Notes: generated by a model from the sequence alone, not told the origin. Counted from the first letter of the stretch, positions 1 through 8,858 are shown. The stretch is 64,000 bases of DNA from Lysobacter spongiicola DSM 21749 (GCF_900167055.1 NZ_FUXP01000008.1:1-64000); one strand, 5' to 3'. Program-made: numbers and translations.

Positions 1-342
1 GCCGGTGCGCTCACCACTTTTTTCGAAGGACGTCCTTGATGACCTCGTTCTCGAGAACCTGCTCGGCCAGCAGCTTCTTCAGCCGGCCGTTCTCGGTCTC
101 AAGCTCCTTCAGGCGCTTGGCATCGGGCACGCTCATGCCGCCGAACTTGCTCCGCCACAGGTAGTACGACGCCTCGCTGAAGCCGTGCTTGCGGCACAGC
201 TCCTTGACCGGCAGTCCGGCCTCGGCCTCGCGCAGGAAGCCGATGATCTGCTCTTCGGAAAAGCGCTTCTTCACGTCCAATCTCCTCGCTTTGGGGAATT
301 GGACTCCAGTTCGCCGTGCTACTCAAAACCGGGGGGACGTCG
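1..342 (-). mobile_element. IS3-family (IS407-like) insertion sequence, partial
   Basis: This is the upstream end of an IS3-family element that runs off the left edge of the window, so only orfA and its leader are visible and the transposase catalytic orfB is outside. The right boundary is placed at a C-rich terminal sequence (GACGTCCCCCC reading along the element), which resembles IS407-group ends. I cannot see the partner inverted repeat or a target duplication, so the boundary is approximate. The orfA protein is what identifies the family. Confidence 0.6.
11..280 (-). CDS. IS3-family transposase OrfA (IS407 group)
   Basis: OrfA of IS3-family elements is the DNA-binding half of the transposase; fused to OrfB by ribosomal frameshifting it makes the active enzyme. 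The 89-residue protein has the family's features: an N-terminal helix-turn-helix (KRFSEEQIIGFLREAEAG, then VKELCRKHGFSEASYYLW) followed by a leucine-zipper-like helix rich in Leu, Glu and Lys ending in LRKKW. Its length is normal for the family, so orfA looks intact. Near its 3' end, six A residues are followed by G on the coding strand, the classic slippery motif for -1 frameshifting into orfB. The orfB frame lies beyond the window. Assignment is by motif recognition and is secure at family level. Confidence 0.88.
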   Translation of the reverse strand: MDVKKRFSEEQIIGFLREAEAGLPVKELCRKHGFSEASYYLWRSKFGGMSVPDAKRLKELETENGRLKKLLAEQVLENEVIKDVLRKKW

Positions 343-524
343 CCCCACTCCCAGGGCGGAGATCGCGGAACTTGCCTGGGTGCCGTTGGGCGGGCCTCTT
401 CCGGTCAAGGTGGCTCCACTGAGTACCAAGCACATCCTCCCTGCAGCGGCCTCATCGCTCGCGATATCGCGTAGCTGACAATGAGTCCCGGACACGCCCG
501 GGCCCTGCCTGTCGAGGAGAGAAG

Positions 525-878
525 ATGTCCGACCTTAAGCCAGTGTTCGGGGCGCTACGCTCGGTCATGGCCCCGTATGGCTCTCGCCTCGCGGTGAAAC
601 GGGACACCGGGGACGAGTACTACGTCGAATCCGCCAATGCAGCCAGCAACGGTAAGCCGGAGTTCTTTGGCGCCGTCCAGATCAAGAAGGGCTACGTGAG
701 CTACCACCTCATGCCGGTGTACACCCACCCGGAGCTGCTGGACGGCCTGTCGTCCGGGCTGAAAGCACGGATGCAGGGCAAGTCGTGCTTCAACTTCAAG
801 GGCATCGACCCCGCCCTCTTCGACGAGCTCTCGACACTCACCAAGCGCGGCTACGCTGTCTTTGAAGCACAGCGCTAG
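525..878 (+). CDS. Small conserved protein, DUF1801-like
   Basis: A 117-residue soluble protein with no signal peptide or membrane segment. The central stretch (VQIKKGYVSYHLMPVYTHPELL) and the following basic KARMQGKSCFNF segment resemble DUF1801-type proteins, small domains of unknown biochemical role; that family placement is tentative. The start is well supported by a GAGGAGAGAAG ribosome-binding site just before the ATG. It sits between the IS end and a convergent symporter gene, only 7 bp from the latter's stop, so it is probably transcribed alone from the space next to the IS. I do not assign a function. Confidence 0.75.
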   Translation: MSDLKPVFGALRSVMAPYGSRLAVKRDTGDEYYVESANAASNGKPEFFGAVQIKKGYVSYHLMPVYTHPELLDGLSSGLKARMQGKSCFNFKGIDPALFDELSTLTKRGYAVFEAQR

Positions 879-885
879 CGGCAGT

Positions 886-2772
886 TCACCGATCATCGGG
901 CGCGGCGCCGGTGAGGCCACGCCACCACAGGGGCACGAGGGCAATGCCTGCGATGACCAGAACGATGGGCAACGCTGACGGGCCGCCCGGCAGCGGCAAC
1001 AGCAAGCGCCCCAGCCCGACCAGCAATGCGAACAGCGACGCAGCGCACGCTGCCACCAGGCCCAGCTGCCCCAGAAGCATTCGCCATGGCGCGCGCGGCT
1101 CATCCCCCGAGCGCCCCGCACTCCGCGGCCACCACCCCGACGGCAGCACCCGCTTATAGAAGGCGTCCAACACGGCAGGGTCGGTCGGCGGGGTGAGGAG
1201 GGTCACCAGCACGGCGGCAAGGGTTGGCACCAGCGCCATCAGCCCCAGCCGTATCCACTCCAGGTCCGGGTCGGTGCCAAACCGCCACAGCAGCACGGGC
1301 GCGGTCAGCAGCGAGACCACCATTGCGGTCAGTTCGGTGTACATGCTGGCGCGCTCCCACAGCCAGCGCAGCAGCAGGGCCGGCCCCAGCCCTGCCCCGA
1401 ACATGAGCGAGATGAACCACGCGGTCTGGATGGAGCCCAGCTGCGCCATCACCGCGATGGCGAGCACCAGGACCAGCACGTTGGACAGCCGGGCGACCAG
1501 GACCAGCTCGCGGTCGCGGGGTGCCCGCCGCAACCAGTGCCTGCAGACGAGGCGATCGTAGATGTCGTTGCTCCAGTACGACGCCCCCCAGTTGAGGTGG
1601 GTGTCGATGGTCGAGGCGAGCGCGGCGAGCAGGCCGACCAGCATCAGCCCACGCGCGCCGGGCGGCATCAGCTCATCGATGCCGAGCACGAAGGTCAGCT
1701 CGCGGGCGGCGACGAAGCCCTCCTGCCCTGCTTCGGCCGCGTCGAACGGATAGATCGCCAGCAAGCCGACGCAGATCACCAGCCACAACAGGCTCCTCAG
1801 CAGGATCTGCACCCAGGTGAACACTACGCCCGCCACCTGCGCATCCCGATCGCTGCGGCAGGCCATGGTGCGCTGGGCGAGGTAGCCAGTACCGTCGGCG
1901 TACATCTGAAACAGCCACTGCATGCCGACCACGACCAGGAACGGCAACAGCACCTCGGACGCATGGGCCGGTGGCGCGAAAGACAGCATCTCCCTCACCC
2001 TTTGCTCCCCGTAGAGCTCGACCAGCCGCTGGCCCAGTCCCGCGATGCCGCCGGTGGCATCCAGCACGAACCAGGCGTAGGCGGCGGTGCCGAGCAGCGC
2101 CAGGACCAGCTGCATGACATCCGTCTGCATGACGGCGCGCAGTCCACCGGTGATCGAATAGCTCGCGGCGAAGGCCACGATGACGAAGATCGAGATCAGG
2201 TTGTTGGCGTCGGCCACGGCAGCAGGCAGGCCGGTTACGCCGCCGCCGAGGGACAGGCCGCTGCCCTGGACCAGCGTCACGACCGACTGGTGCAGCTCCT
2301 CCGGCAGCCACGCGTGCCAGGGGAGGAAGACCTCGGCGATGCGCACCGCGGCGACCAGCACCATCGCCATCACCACGCAGTTGATCAGCGTGCCGTAGTA
2401 CAAGGCCTTCGCCACGCGCAGGGCCAGCACCCCGCGTCCGCTGTAACGCAGTTCGGTGAGTTCGGCATCGGTGAGTGCACCGGCACGGCGCCAGCGGATG
2501 GCCAGCACGAATGCGAGCAGCAGGAAGGCGAGCGCGTAGATCCACAACCGCCACAGTGCGAAGACGCCGGCGCTCGCCACCAGCCCGGCCACCAGCAGCG
2601 GCGTGTCGGCGGCGAATTGGGTAGCCGCCATCGAGAGCCCGGATTTCCAGCCCGGCATGCTGCGGCCGGCGAGGAAATACTCGCCGAGATTGCGGGACGC
2701 CGCCCTGCGTGCGCGCAGACCCGAAGTCAGCGCCCATGCCATGAATCCGAGAACGACCAGCAAGTCGAGCAA
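886..2772 (-). CDS. Sodium:solute symporter (SSS family)
   Basis: An inner-membrane secondary transporter of the SSS family (relatives carry proline, pantothenate, sugars or carboxylates with Na+). The 628-residue protein consists almost entirely of hydrophobic helices, probably 13-14. The N-terminal segment FLAGRSMPGWKSGLSMAATQFAADTPLL matches the conserved TM1 region of the family, and TDAELTELRYSG follows the first cytoplasmic loop. Translation probably starts at TTG, because a GGAGGA ribosome-binding site sits 8 nt upstream and no better in-frame ATG precedes the first helix. It diverges from the DNA ligase gene. The substrate cannot be read from the sequence. Confidence 0.85.
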   Translation of the reverse strand: MLDLLVVLGFMAWALTSGLRARRAASRNLGEYFLAGRSMPGWKSGLSMAATQFAADTPLLVAGLVASAGVFALWRLWIYALAFLLLAFVLAIRWRRAGALTDAELTELRYSGRGVLALRVAKALYYGTLINCVVMAMVLVAAVRIAEVFLPWHAWLPEELHQSVVTLVQGSGLSLGGGVTGLPAAVADANNLISIFVIVAFAASYSITGGLRAVMQTDVMQLVLALLGTAAYAWFVLDATGGIAGLGQRLVELYGEQRVREMLSFAPPAHASEVLLPFLVVVGMQWLFQMYADGTGYLAQRTMACRSDRDAQVAGVVFTWVQILLRSLLWLVICVGLLAIYPFDAAEAGQEGFVAARELTFVLGIDELMPPGARGLMLVGLLAALASTIDTHLNWGASYWSNDIYDRLVCRHWLRRAPRDRELVLVARLSNVLVLVLAIAVMAQLGSIQTAWFISLMFGAGLGPALLLRWLWERASMYTELTAMVVSLLTAPVLLWRFGTDPDLEWIRLGLMALVPTLAAVLVTLLTPPTDPAVLDAFYKRVLPSGWWPRSAGRSGDEPRAPWRMLLGQLGLVAACAASLFALLVGLGRLLLPLPGGPSALPIVLVIAGIALVPLWWRGLTGAAPDDR

Positions 2773-2946
2773 GGCCGGATCCTCCTGCCCCTGTCCCCAG
2801 AGACCGATATCGCCGGACCTTAGCAGCCGCGGGTGTGGGCGCCGTCACGGCGGCGGGTGCTTGGCGGGGCCGCGCCGGGAAGCTACCCTCCACCCGCGGC
2901 GGGCCAGGACGGCCGGCAGCACAACTCCAAACTCAAGGAAGAGACC

Positions 2947-3810
2947 ATGCACCTGCGCCTGTTCTGCGCCCTCCTGTTGTCGTGCCTGCTGGCCGCGCCA
3001 CTCGACGCGCGCGGACCCAATCCCCCTTCCCTCATGTTGGCCACCGACTACGCACCTGGCGTGGAGGTCGGCGACTACTGGGTGAGCGAGAAGCTCGATG
3101 GCGTCCGTGGCCACTGGGACGGACAGGTGCTGTGGACGCGTGGCGGCCATCGCGTCGATCCACCCGGCTGGTTCACTGCCGCCTGGCCGGCGACACCGAT
3201 GGATGGCGAACTTTGGCTCGGCCGTGGTCGCTTCGACGAGGTCAGTGGCATCGTCCGCTCGCAAAGCGCCGATGACGCAGCGTGGCGCGAGGTGCGCTTC
3301 ATGGTGTTCGACCTGCCGGGGGCGAAAGGTGGCTTCGGCCAGCGCCTCGCGCGCATGCGGGAGCTGGTCGATGCTGCCGGCGTCGGCTGGTTGAGGGTGG
3401 TCGACCAGCAGCGCGGCACGAGCGCAGCACGGCTGGACGAGCGGCTGGAGGCGGTGGTGGCCGCCGGTGGCGAAGGCCTGATGCTGCACCACCGCGACTC
3501 GCCGTACCGGGCCGGCCGCAGCGAGCGTCTGGTGAAGTACAAGCCCTACCGGGATGCCGAGGCGCGCGTGGTGGCGCATACCGCCGGCCGCGGCAAGTAC
3601 ACCGGAATGATGGGTGCGCTGGTGGTGGAGCGGACGGACGGAGTGCGCTTCCGGATCGGCAGCGGGTTCAGCGATGCACAGCGGTCCGACCCGCCGCGCA
3701 TCGGCAGCCATGTCACCTACCGCTACAACGGATTCACCTCGAAAGGGTTGCCGCGATTTGCGCGGTTCCTGCGGGTGCGCGAGGTGCTGCCGCCGCCGGA
3801 TCCGGATTGA
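2947..3810 (+). CDS. ligE: ATP-dependent DNA ligase, Lig E type, exported
   Basis: A minimal ATP-dependent DNA ligase that seals nicks through a lysyl-AMP intermediate. The 287-residue protein starts with a hydrophobic signal sequence (about residues 1-21), so it is predicted to act in the periplasm or outside the cell, as known for the Lig E class. Nucleotidyltransferase motif I is KLDGVRG with the adenylated lysine at residue 49. FMVFD (about 118), EGLML (about 176) and LVKYKP (about 195) match motifs III, IV and V, and the C-terminal OB-fold follows. The ATG inside the longer reading frame is preferred because of an AGGAAGAG ribosome-binding site and because the signal peptide begins there. 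Lig E proteins have been linked to extracellular DNA or transformation in other bacteria; that role is inference here. Confidence 0.9.
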   Translation: MHLRLFCALLLSCLLAAPLDARGPNPPSLMLATDYAPGVEVGDYWVSEKLDGVRGHWDGQVLWTRGGHRVDPPGWFTAAWPATPMDGELWLGRGRFDEVSGIVRSQSADDAAWREVRFMVFDLPGAKGGFGQRLARMRELVDAAGVGWLRVVDQQRGTSAARLDERLEAVVAAGGEGLMLHHRDSPYRAGRSERLVKYKPYRDAEARVVAHTAGRGKYTGMMGALVVERTDGVRFRIGSGFSDAQRSDPPRIGSHVTYRYNGFTSKGLPRFARFLRVREVLPPPDPD

Positions 3811-3839
3811 GCGGGACAGCCGGCAGCAAGTCCGGCGCG

Positions 3840-4769
3840 TCAGGCGCGGAGGAGTTGCTCCAGCACGGCCATGCGAATGGCCACGCCATTGCGCACCTGG
3901 GCCAGTACCAGCGAGCGCGGTCCGTCAGCCACCTCGTCGGTGATCTCCACGCCGCGGTTGATCGGGCCGGGGTGCATGACCACCGCATCGGGCGCGGCAT
4001 GGCGCAGCCGCCCCACCGTCAGGCCGAAATCACGGTGGTAATCATCCAGCGATGCCACCAGCCCCTCCTCCATGCGTTCGCGCTGGAGGCGCAGCATCAT
4101 CACCGCGTCGACGCCTTCCAGTGCCTGCTCGAAATCCTCCGTCACCACGCAGCCGGCCAGCGTTCCGTCGTCCGGCAGCAGCATGCGCGGGCCGCAGACG
4201 CGGATCTCACCGGTGCCCAGCGCGCGCAACGCGTGGAGATCGGACCGTGCGACACGCGAATGCATCACGTCACCGACGATCAGCACCTTCAGGCTGCTGA
4301 AGTCGGCGCCCTTGGCCTGGCGCAGGGTCAGCATGTCGAGCAGGCCTTGGGTGGGATGCGCGCTGCGGCCATCGCCAGCATTGACCAGTGCAGTGCCCGG
4401 CGCGGCGGCGTTGGCCAGTGCAGCGACGGCGCCATCGTCTTGGTGGCGCACGATGAAGCCGCGCACGCCCATCGCCTCGATGGTCTTCAGAGTGTCGCGC
4501 GCCGTCTCGCCCTTGCGTGCGGACGAGGTCGACACATCGAAGTTGAGTACGTCGGCGCCCAGCCGCTGCGCGGCCAGCTGGAAGCTGAGGCGGGTGCGGG
4601 TGGACGGTTCGAAGAACAGGGTGCACACCGCCGTGCCCGCCAGCGCGCCGCGGTCGTCGGCGCCGTCGGCAAAGTGCTGGGCGCGATCGAGCAATGCTTC
4701 GATCCGCTCCCGCGGGAGACCATCAAGGGTGAGCAGGTGATCCATCCGGGCAGGCGACGCGTGACTCAT
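3840..4769 (-). CDS. pyrB: Aspartate carbamoyltransferase catalytic chain
   Basis: Condenses carbamoyl phosphate with aspartate in the second step of de novo pyrimidine synthesis. The 309-residue protein has the carbamoyl-phosphate loop FFEPSTRTRLSF, the STSSARKGE segment, and the C-terminal aspartate-binding MHPGPINRG. Length and motifs are normal for the catalytic chain. The ATG overlaps the stop of ruvX by 4 bp (ATGA), so algH, ruvX and pyrB form a tightly coupled operon. In Pseudomonas a pyrR gene lies between ruvX and pyrB; it is absent here. Translational coupling probably sets expression; I see no separate promoter. Confidence 0.96.
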   Translation of the reverse strand: MSHASPARMDHLLTLDGLPRERIEALLDRAQHFADGADDRGALAGTAVCTLFFEPSTRTRLSFQLAAQRLGADVLNFDVSTSSARKGETARDTLKTIEAMGVRGFIVRHQDDGAVAALANAAAPGTALVNAGDGRSAHPTQGLLDMLTLRQAKGADFSSLKVLIVGDVMHSRVARSDLHALRALGTGEIRVCGPRMLLPDDGTLAGCVVTEDFEQALEGVDAVMMLRLQRERMEEGLVASLDDYHRDFGLTVGRLRHAAPDAVVMHPGPINRGVEITDEVADGPRSLVLAQVRNGVAIRMAVLEQLLRA

Positions 4770-5299
4770 GCAGGATTCCGGGGCGGGGTTTCGATAGTGG
4801 GGGTCAGTGAATCGATGTCGACCGCGTCGCCGGGCGCCGCGAGCCAGCGTTCGACGATCACCGCGGCAGCGACGGCATCGAGCGCTTCGGCATCGCGCCG
4901 CCGTTTGCGCCCACCGGCGCGGTCGGCGGCGAATCGCTGGGCGGCCTCGATCGAGCTGGAACGCTCGTCCACCAGCACCACCGGCAATCTCCAGCGCGCG
5001 CGCAATTTCCGCGCGAAGCAGTGGGCGCGGTCGCGCGCGGGCTGGTTGCCGTCCTCCAGGGTCAGCGGATCACCGACCACCAGCCCATCCGGGCGCCACT
5101 CCTTTTGCAGGCGGTCGAGCGCGGTCCAGTCGGGGCCATGGTCATGCACGTCGACCACTGCCAGCGCGCGTCCGCCATGGCCGAACGCGCTGCCGACCGC
5201 CACCCCGATGCGCCGGGACCCCACGTCGAAGCCAAGCACCGTCGCGTCGCTGCGTATCGGCGAGGGCGCGCGATCAGGGGCTGGCCCGGTGCCGGTCAT
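4766..5299 (-). CDS. ruvX: Holliday-junction resolvase-like protein RuvX (YqgF)
   Basis: A 177-residue RNase H-fold protein of the YqgF/RuvX family, implicated in processing of the 5' end of 16S rRNA precursors and proposed as a Holliday-junction resolvase. Visible motifs are [15 protein letters not shown] near residue 21, carrying the first catalytic Asp, DGLVVGDPL in the middle, and [10 protein letters not shown] followed by [11 protein letters not shown] at the C-terminus with the remaining acidic residues. The start is the ATG that overlaps the algH stop by 4 bp; an upstream in-frame extension lies inside algH and is rejected. The protein has about 20 extra N-terminal residues compared with the shortest homologues. 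Confidence 0.93.
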   Translation of the reverse strand: MTGTGPAPDRAPSPIRSDATVLGFDVGSRRIGVAVGSAFGHGGRALAVVDVHDHGPDWTALDRLQKEWRPDGLVVGDPLTLEDGNQPARDRAHCFARKLRARWRLPVVLVDERSSSIEAAQRFAADRAGGRKRRRDAEALDAVAAAVIVERWLAAPGDAVDIDSLTPTIETPPRNPA

Positions 5300-5877
5300 G
5301 CGTGGCCGGAATAGTCGGCCAGGTGGGCGAAGTCGACGCCGATGCGACCGGCCGCGGCTTCCCAGCGGGCTTCCAGGGGCAGGTCGAACAACAATTCGGT
5401 GTCGGCTGGCGCGGTCAGCCAGTCGTTGTCGGCCAGCTCCTGTTCGAGCTGACCGGCATCCCAGCCCGCGCAGCCGAGCGCAACCAGCGCGTTGGCTGGG
5501 CCTTCCCCGCGCCCCATTGCTTCCAGGATCTCGCGGGAAGTGGTGAGGAACAACCCTTCGGTGATGGCGAGGGTGGAATCCCACTGCATGCCACCGTCAT
5601 GCAGCACGAAGCCGCGCTCGGGATGCACCGGGCCTCCGGCCAGCACCACCTGGCCGCGCAATGCTTCGCTGGCGCCTTCCACGTTCATCTGCCCCAGCAC
5701 GTCGCCAAGGGTGTACTCGGAAGGCCGGTTGACGATGATGCCCATCGCACCGTCTTCGTCGTGCTGGCAGACCAGCGCGACACTGCGCGAGAAACCGGTC
5801 TCAGCCAGCGAGGGCAGCGCGATCAGCAGCTGGTTGGACAGGGGCGTTGCGACGACGGTCGTGGGGGTATTCGGCAT
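5296..5877 (-). CDS. algH: YqgE/AlgH family protein
   Basis: A 193-residue cytoplasmic protein of the conserved AlgH/YqgE family, first named for an effect on alginate regulation in Pseudomonas; its biochemical role is unsettled. Family landmarks are [10 protein letters not shown] near the start, [35 protein letters not shown], and the [16 protein letters not shown] segment. It is the first gene of the algH-ruvX-pyrB operon. A TAGAAT hexamer lies exactly 6 nt before the ATG with no Shine-Dalgarno sequence between, suggesting a leaderless transcript. It diverges from the zinc lipoprotein peptidase gene across 83 bp. Confidence 0.94.
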   Translation of the reverse strand: MPNTPTTVVATPLSNQLLIALPSLAETGFSRSVALVCQHDEDGAMGIIVNRPSEYTLGDVLGQMNVEGASEALRGQVVLAGGPVHPERGFVLHDGGMQWDSTLAITEGLFLTTSREILEAMGRGEGPANALVALGCAGWDAGQLEQELADNDWLTAPADTELLFDLPLEARWEAAAGRIGVDFAHLADYSGHA

Positions 5878-5883
5878 GCCGGC

Positions 5884-5889
5884 ATTCTA
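5884..5889 (-). promoter_or_regulatory. -10 box of algH-ruvX-pyrB, probable leaderless start
   Basis: TAGAAT on the coding strand ends 6 nt before the algH ATG, which would place the +1 at or next to the A of the start codon. No ribosome-binding site fits in between. The same spacing recurs at several genes in this window. Confidence 0.5.
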
Positions 5890-5960
5890 TCGTGCAGGCC
5901 CGGCATGCGGACCGTGAGGGCGGGGTAGGATTGAGGGCTGGTAACCACAGGAGCCCACCC

Positions 5961-7676
5961 ATGCCCGCCCTCCCCGACCCGATGCGCGCCCTGCGCCCGC
6001 TCGTCCTGGCCTGCCTGGCTCCGCTCGCGCTGGCCGCCTGCCAGCCCGAGCCCGTCCCGACAGGCGAGGCACCTGCCACGGATGCCTCCGCTTCCTTCGG
6101 GCAGAGCTATGCGCAGGCCCATGCGGGCGACTACGCGGTGGTCCCGCTGACGGCGGACCTGTCGGCCTTCGATGCGCGTGGCAAGCAGATGATCGGCAAA
6201 CTGGTAGAGGCGGCCGACGTGATGAACGACATCTTCTGGCAGCAGTCCTGGGATGGCGACCGCGAGGCGCTGATCGAGCGCGCGCCGGACGAGGCCACCG
6301 CCGAGCTCATCCGGATCAACTACGGCCCCTGGGACCGCCTCAACGAGGACACCCCCTTCATCGAAGGCATCCCGCCGCGGCCGCCGGGCGCGAACTTTTA
6401 TCCAGTGGACATGAGCAAGGCCTCGTTCGAGGCGGCCGACCTCCCGGCCAAGACCTCGCCCTACACCTTGCTGCGTCGCAAGGAGGGCGAGCTGGTGACG
6501 GTGCCCTACCACGAGGCCTATGCCGCCGATCTCGAGCGCGCCGCGACCCTGCTGCGGGAAGCGGCCGACCTGAGCGACAACGAAGCCTTCGCCAACTACC
6601 TGACCATGCGCGCGGACGCGCTGCTGGACGACGACTTTCGGCCCAGCGACATGGCCTGGATGGAGATGAAGGACAACCCGGTCGACATCGTCATCGGCCC
6701 GATCGAGACCTACCAGGACCAGCTGTTCGGCTACAAGGCGGCCTACGAGGGGCTGGTGCTGGTCAAGAACATCGAGTGGAGCGAGCGGCTGGCGCGCTTC
6801 GCCGAGTTCCTGCCGGAACTGCAGCGCGGGTTGCCGGTGGATGAAGACTACAAGGCGGAGATGCCCGGCTCGGATGCCGACCTCGGCGCCTACCAGGCGG
6901 TCTACTACGCGGGCGATGCCAACGTCGGCGCCAAGACCATCGCCATCAACCTGCCCAACGACGAGGCGGTGCAGTTGGCCAAGGGCACGCGCCGGTTGCA
7001 GCTGGAGAACGTCATGAAGGCGAAATTCGACGAGATCCTGATGCCAATCGCGCGGCAGCTGATCGCCGAGGACCAGCAGCAACACGTCACCTTCGATGCG
7101 TTCTTCGGCAACACCATGTTCCACGAGGTGGCGCATGGCCTGGGCATCAAGAACACGCTCGATGGCAGTGGCACCGTCGGGGATGCGCTGAAGGAGTACG
7201 CCTCCAGCTTCGAGGAGGGCAAGGCCGACGTGCTGGGCCTGTACATGGTCGACGCGCTCAGCCGGCAGGGCGAGCTCGGCGGCGACAAGCCGGCCGAGGA
7301 ACAACTGCGCGACAGCTACGTGACCTTCCTGGCCGGCATCCTGCGCTCGGTGCGCTTCGGCGCGGCCGACGCCCACGGCAAGGCCAACATGGTGCGCTTC
7401 AACTACTTCGCCGACGCCGGTGCCTTCAGCCGCGACCCGGACACCGGCCGTTACCGCGTGGACTTCGAGCGCATGCGCGAGGCCATGAATGAACTCGGCG
7501 GCACCCTGCTGACGATCCAGGGCGACGGCGACTACGCCGAGGCGAAGTCGATGACCGAGCGGCTCGGGGTGATCGAGCCGGAGCTGCAGGGCGACCTGGA
7601 AAAGCTGTCGGCGGCAGGTATCCCGATCGACATCCGCTTCGAGCAGGGGCTGGATGTGCTGGGGCTGGAGCGCTGA
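5961..7676 (+). CDS. M49-like (dipeptidyl-peptidase III family) zinc peptidase, lipoprotein
   Basis: A 571-residue predicted lipoprotein: the signal sequence ends in a lipobox (LALAAC), so the mature protein is probably anchored facing the periplasm. The zinc site appears as HEVAH at residues 388-392, followed by EEGKAD near 418, which matches the second conserved motif (EExxAD) of M49 peptidases. Classical M49 enzymes have a six-residue HExxxH motif; here it is the five-residue HExxH form. The ATG is chosen because CAGGAG precedes it at good spacing. Homologues are often labelled Zn-dependent hydrolase. Substrate is unknown; cleavage of oligopeptides is inferred from family. Confidence 0.8.
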   Translation: MPALPDPMRALRPLVLACLAPLALAACQPEPVPTGEAPATDASASFGQSYAQAHAGDYAVVPLTADLSAFDARGKQMIGKLVEAADVMNDIFWQQSWDGDREALIERAPDEATAELIRINYGPWDRLNEDTPFIEGIPPRPPGANFYPVDMSKASFEAADLPAKTSPYTLLRRKEGELVTVPYHEAYAADLERAATLLREAADLSDNEAFANYLTMRADALLDDDFRPSDMAWMEMKDNPVDIVIGPIETYQDQLFGYKAAYEGLVLVKNIEWSERLARFAEFLPELQRGLPVDEDYKAEMPGSDADLGAYQAVYYAGDANVGAKTIAINLPNDEAVQLAKGTRRLQLENVMKAKFDEILMPIARQLIAEDQQQHVTFDAFFGNTMFHEVAHGLGIKNTLDGSGTVGDALKEYASSFEEGKADVLGLYMVDALSRQGELGGDKPAEEQLRDSYVTFLAGILRSVRFGAADAHGKANMVRFNYFADAGAFSRDPDTGRYRVDFERMREAMNELGGTLLTIQGDGDYAEAKSMTERLGVIEPELQGDLEKLSAAGIPIDIRFEQGLDVLGLER

Positions 7677-7711
7677 GGTAGGCGGTTGCCCCACGCCTGC
7701 ATGCCGGCACT

Positions 7712-7790
7712 TGTAGGAGCGGCTTCAGCCGCGATGTGGAACCGGCGCGGGCGAACCGATTATCCGATCGCGGCTGAAGCCGCTCCTACA
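7712..7790. repeat. REP-type inverted pair (GTAGGAGCGGCTTCAGCC class), copy 1
   Basis: Two 24-nt arms, TGTAGGAGCGGCTTCAGCC and its reverse complement, face each other across a variable centre. Each arm has an internal small palindrome (GGCTTCAGCC / GGCTGAAGCC). It lies between the peptidase and DUF72 genes. Confidence 0.92.
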
Positions 7791-7842
7791 GGGGCTCCCC
7801 CTCTACACAACCGCTGCACGCGGCGGGCGCAAGGCTCGGCGC

Positions 7843-8760
7843 ATGACGATCCGCATCGGTATCTCCGGGTGGCGCTACGGGCCCTGGCGCGGGGTGTTCT
7901 ATCCGCCGGGGCTGGTGCAACGGCGTGAGCTTGAATACGCGGCCGGCTGTTTCCGCAGCGTCGAGCTCAACGGTTCTTTCTATTCGCTGCAGTCGCCCGA
8001 CAGCTACCAGGCCTGGCACGACGCCACCCCGGATGACTTCGTGTTCGCGGTAAAGGGGCCGCGCTTCATCACCCACATGCTGCGCCTGCGGGACGAGCGC
8101 AATGCGATGGCGAACTTCTTCGCGTCCGGGTTGCTCCGGTTGGGGCCGAAGCTCGGGCCGGTGCTGTGGCAACTGCCGCCGACCCTGCAGTTCGACGAAG
8201 CGTTGTTCGAGGAATTCCTGGCCTCGCAGCCGCGCGACACCGAAGCCGCGCTGTCGCTGGCACGCCGGCGCGACGTCGGCCTGATGAAGGGTCGCAGCGC
8301 GCTTTCGATTGATGAGAACCGGCCGCTGCGCCATGCGATCGAGGTGCGGCACCCCAGCTTCTGCTGCGAGCGTTTCGTCCGGCTGTTGCGGCAACACGGG
8401 GTCGCGCTGGTGATGGCCGACACCGTCGGGAAGTGGCCCTACATGGAAGACGTCACCGCCGATTTCCTGTACCTGCGACTGCATGGCGACGCCGAGCTGT
8501 ACGTCAGCGGCTATTCGGCGGAGGCGATGGACTGGTGGGCGGCGCGGGTGGCGACCTGGAGCGATGGCCGGGAGCCCGATGATGCAGTGCGGACTGGCGG
8601 GCCGGCGCCGAAGCGAAAGGCGCGCGACGTCTACTGCTATTTCGACAACGACGCGAAGGTGCACGCGCCGTTCGATGCGCAGGTGCTGTTGGGCAAGCTG
8701 GGGCTGCCGGTGCCGTGTCCGCCGCGTGGCGAGGTGCCGCTGGCTGGCAAGAACGTGTAG
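7843..8760 (+). CDS. yecE: DUF72 family protein (YecE-like)
   Basis: A 305-residue cytoplasmic protein of the DUF72/YecE family, a TIM-barrel fold of uncertain activity. Typical family segments are IRIGISGWRYGPWRGVFYPPG at the N-terminus, VELNGSFYSLQSPDSYQAWH, FVFAVKGPRFITH, and near the end YCYFDNDAKVHAPFDA. The length is a little above the usual 230-300. The stop codon TAG is formed by the first bases of a downstream REP repeat, so the last codons have been shaped by that repeat. It appears monocistronic, flanked by repeats on both sides. No promoter is obvious. Confidence 0.88.
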   Translation: MTIRIGISGWRYGPWRGVFYPPGLVQRRELEYAAGCFRSVELNGSFYSLQSPDSYQAWHDATPDDFVFAVKGPRFITHMLRLRDERNAMANFFASGLLRLGPKLGPVLWQLPPTLQFDEALFEEFLASQPRDTEAALSLARRRDVGLMKGRSALSIDENRPLRHAIEVRHPSFCCERFVRLLRQHGVALVMADTVGKWPYMEDVTADFLYLRLHGDAELYVSGYSAEAMDWWAARVATWSDGREPDDAVRTGGPAPKRKARDVYCYFDNDAKVHAPFDAQVLLGKLGLPVPCPPRGEVPLAGKNV

Positions 8761-8833
8761 GAGCGGCTTCAGCCGCGATCGGATAGCCGGTCGCCCGCGC
8801 CGGTTCCACATCGCGGCTGAAGCCGCTCCTACA
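8756..8833. repeat. REP-type inverted pair, copy 2 (supplies the DUF72 stop codon)
   Basis: Same arms as copy 1. The TAG of TGTAGGAGC is in frame with the DUF72 gene and is its stop codon. Confidence 0.92.
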
Positions 8834-8858
8834 AGGCCTCGCAGCGCCGGCGGACGGT

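Noticed and set aside
5823-7694. A 623-residue minus-strand frame opposite the M49-like gene
   Set aside because: Antisense composition; it also covers the algH-peptidase divergent promoter region.
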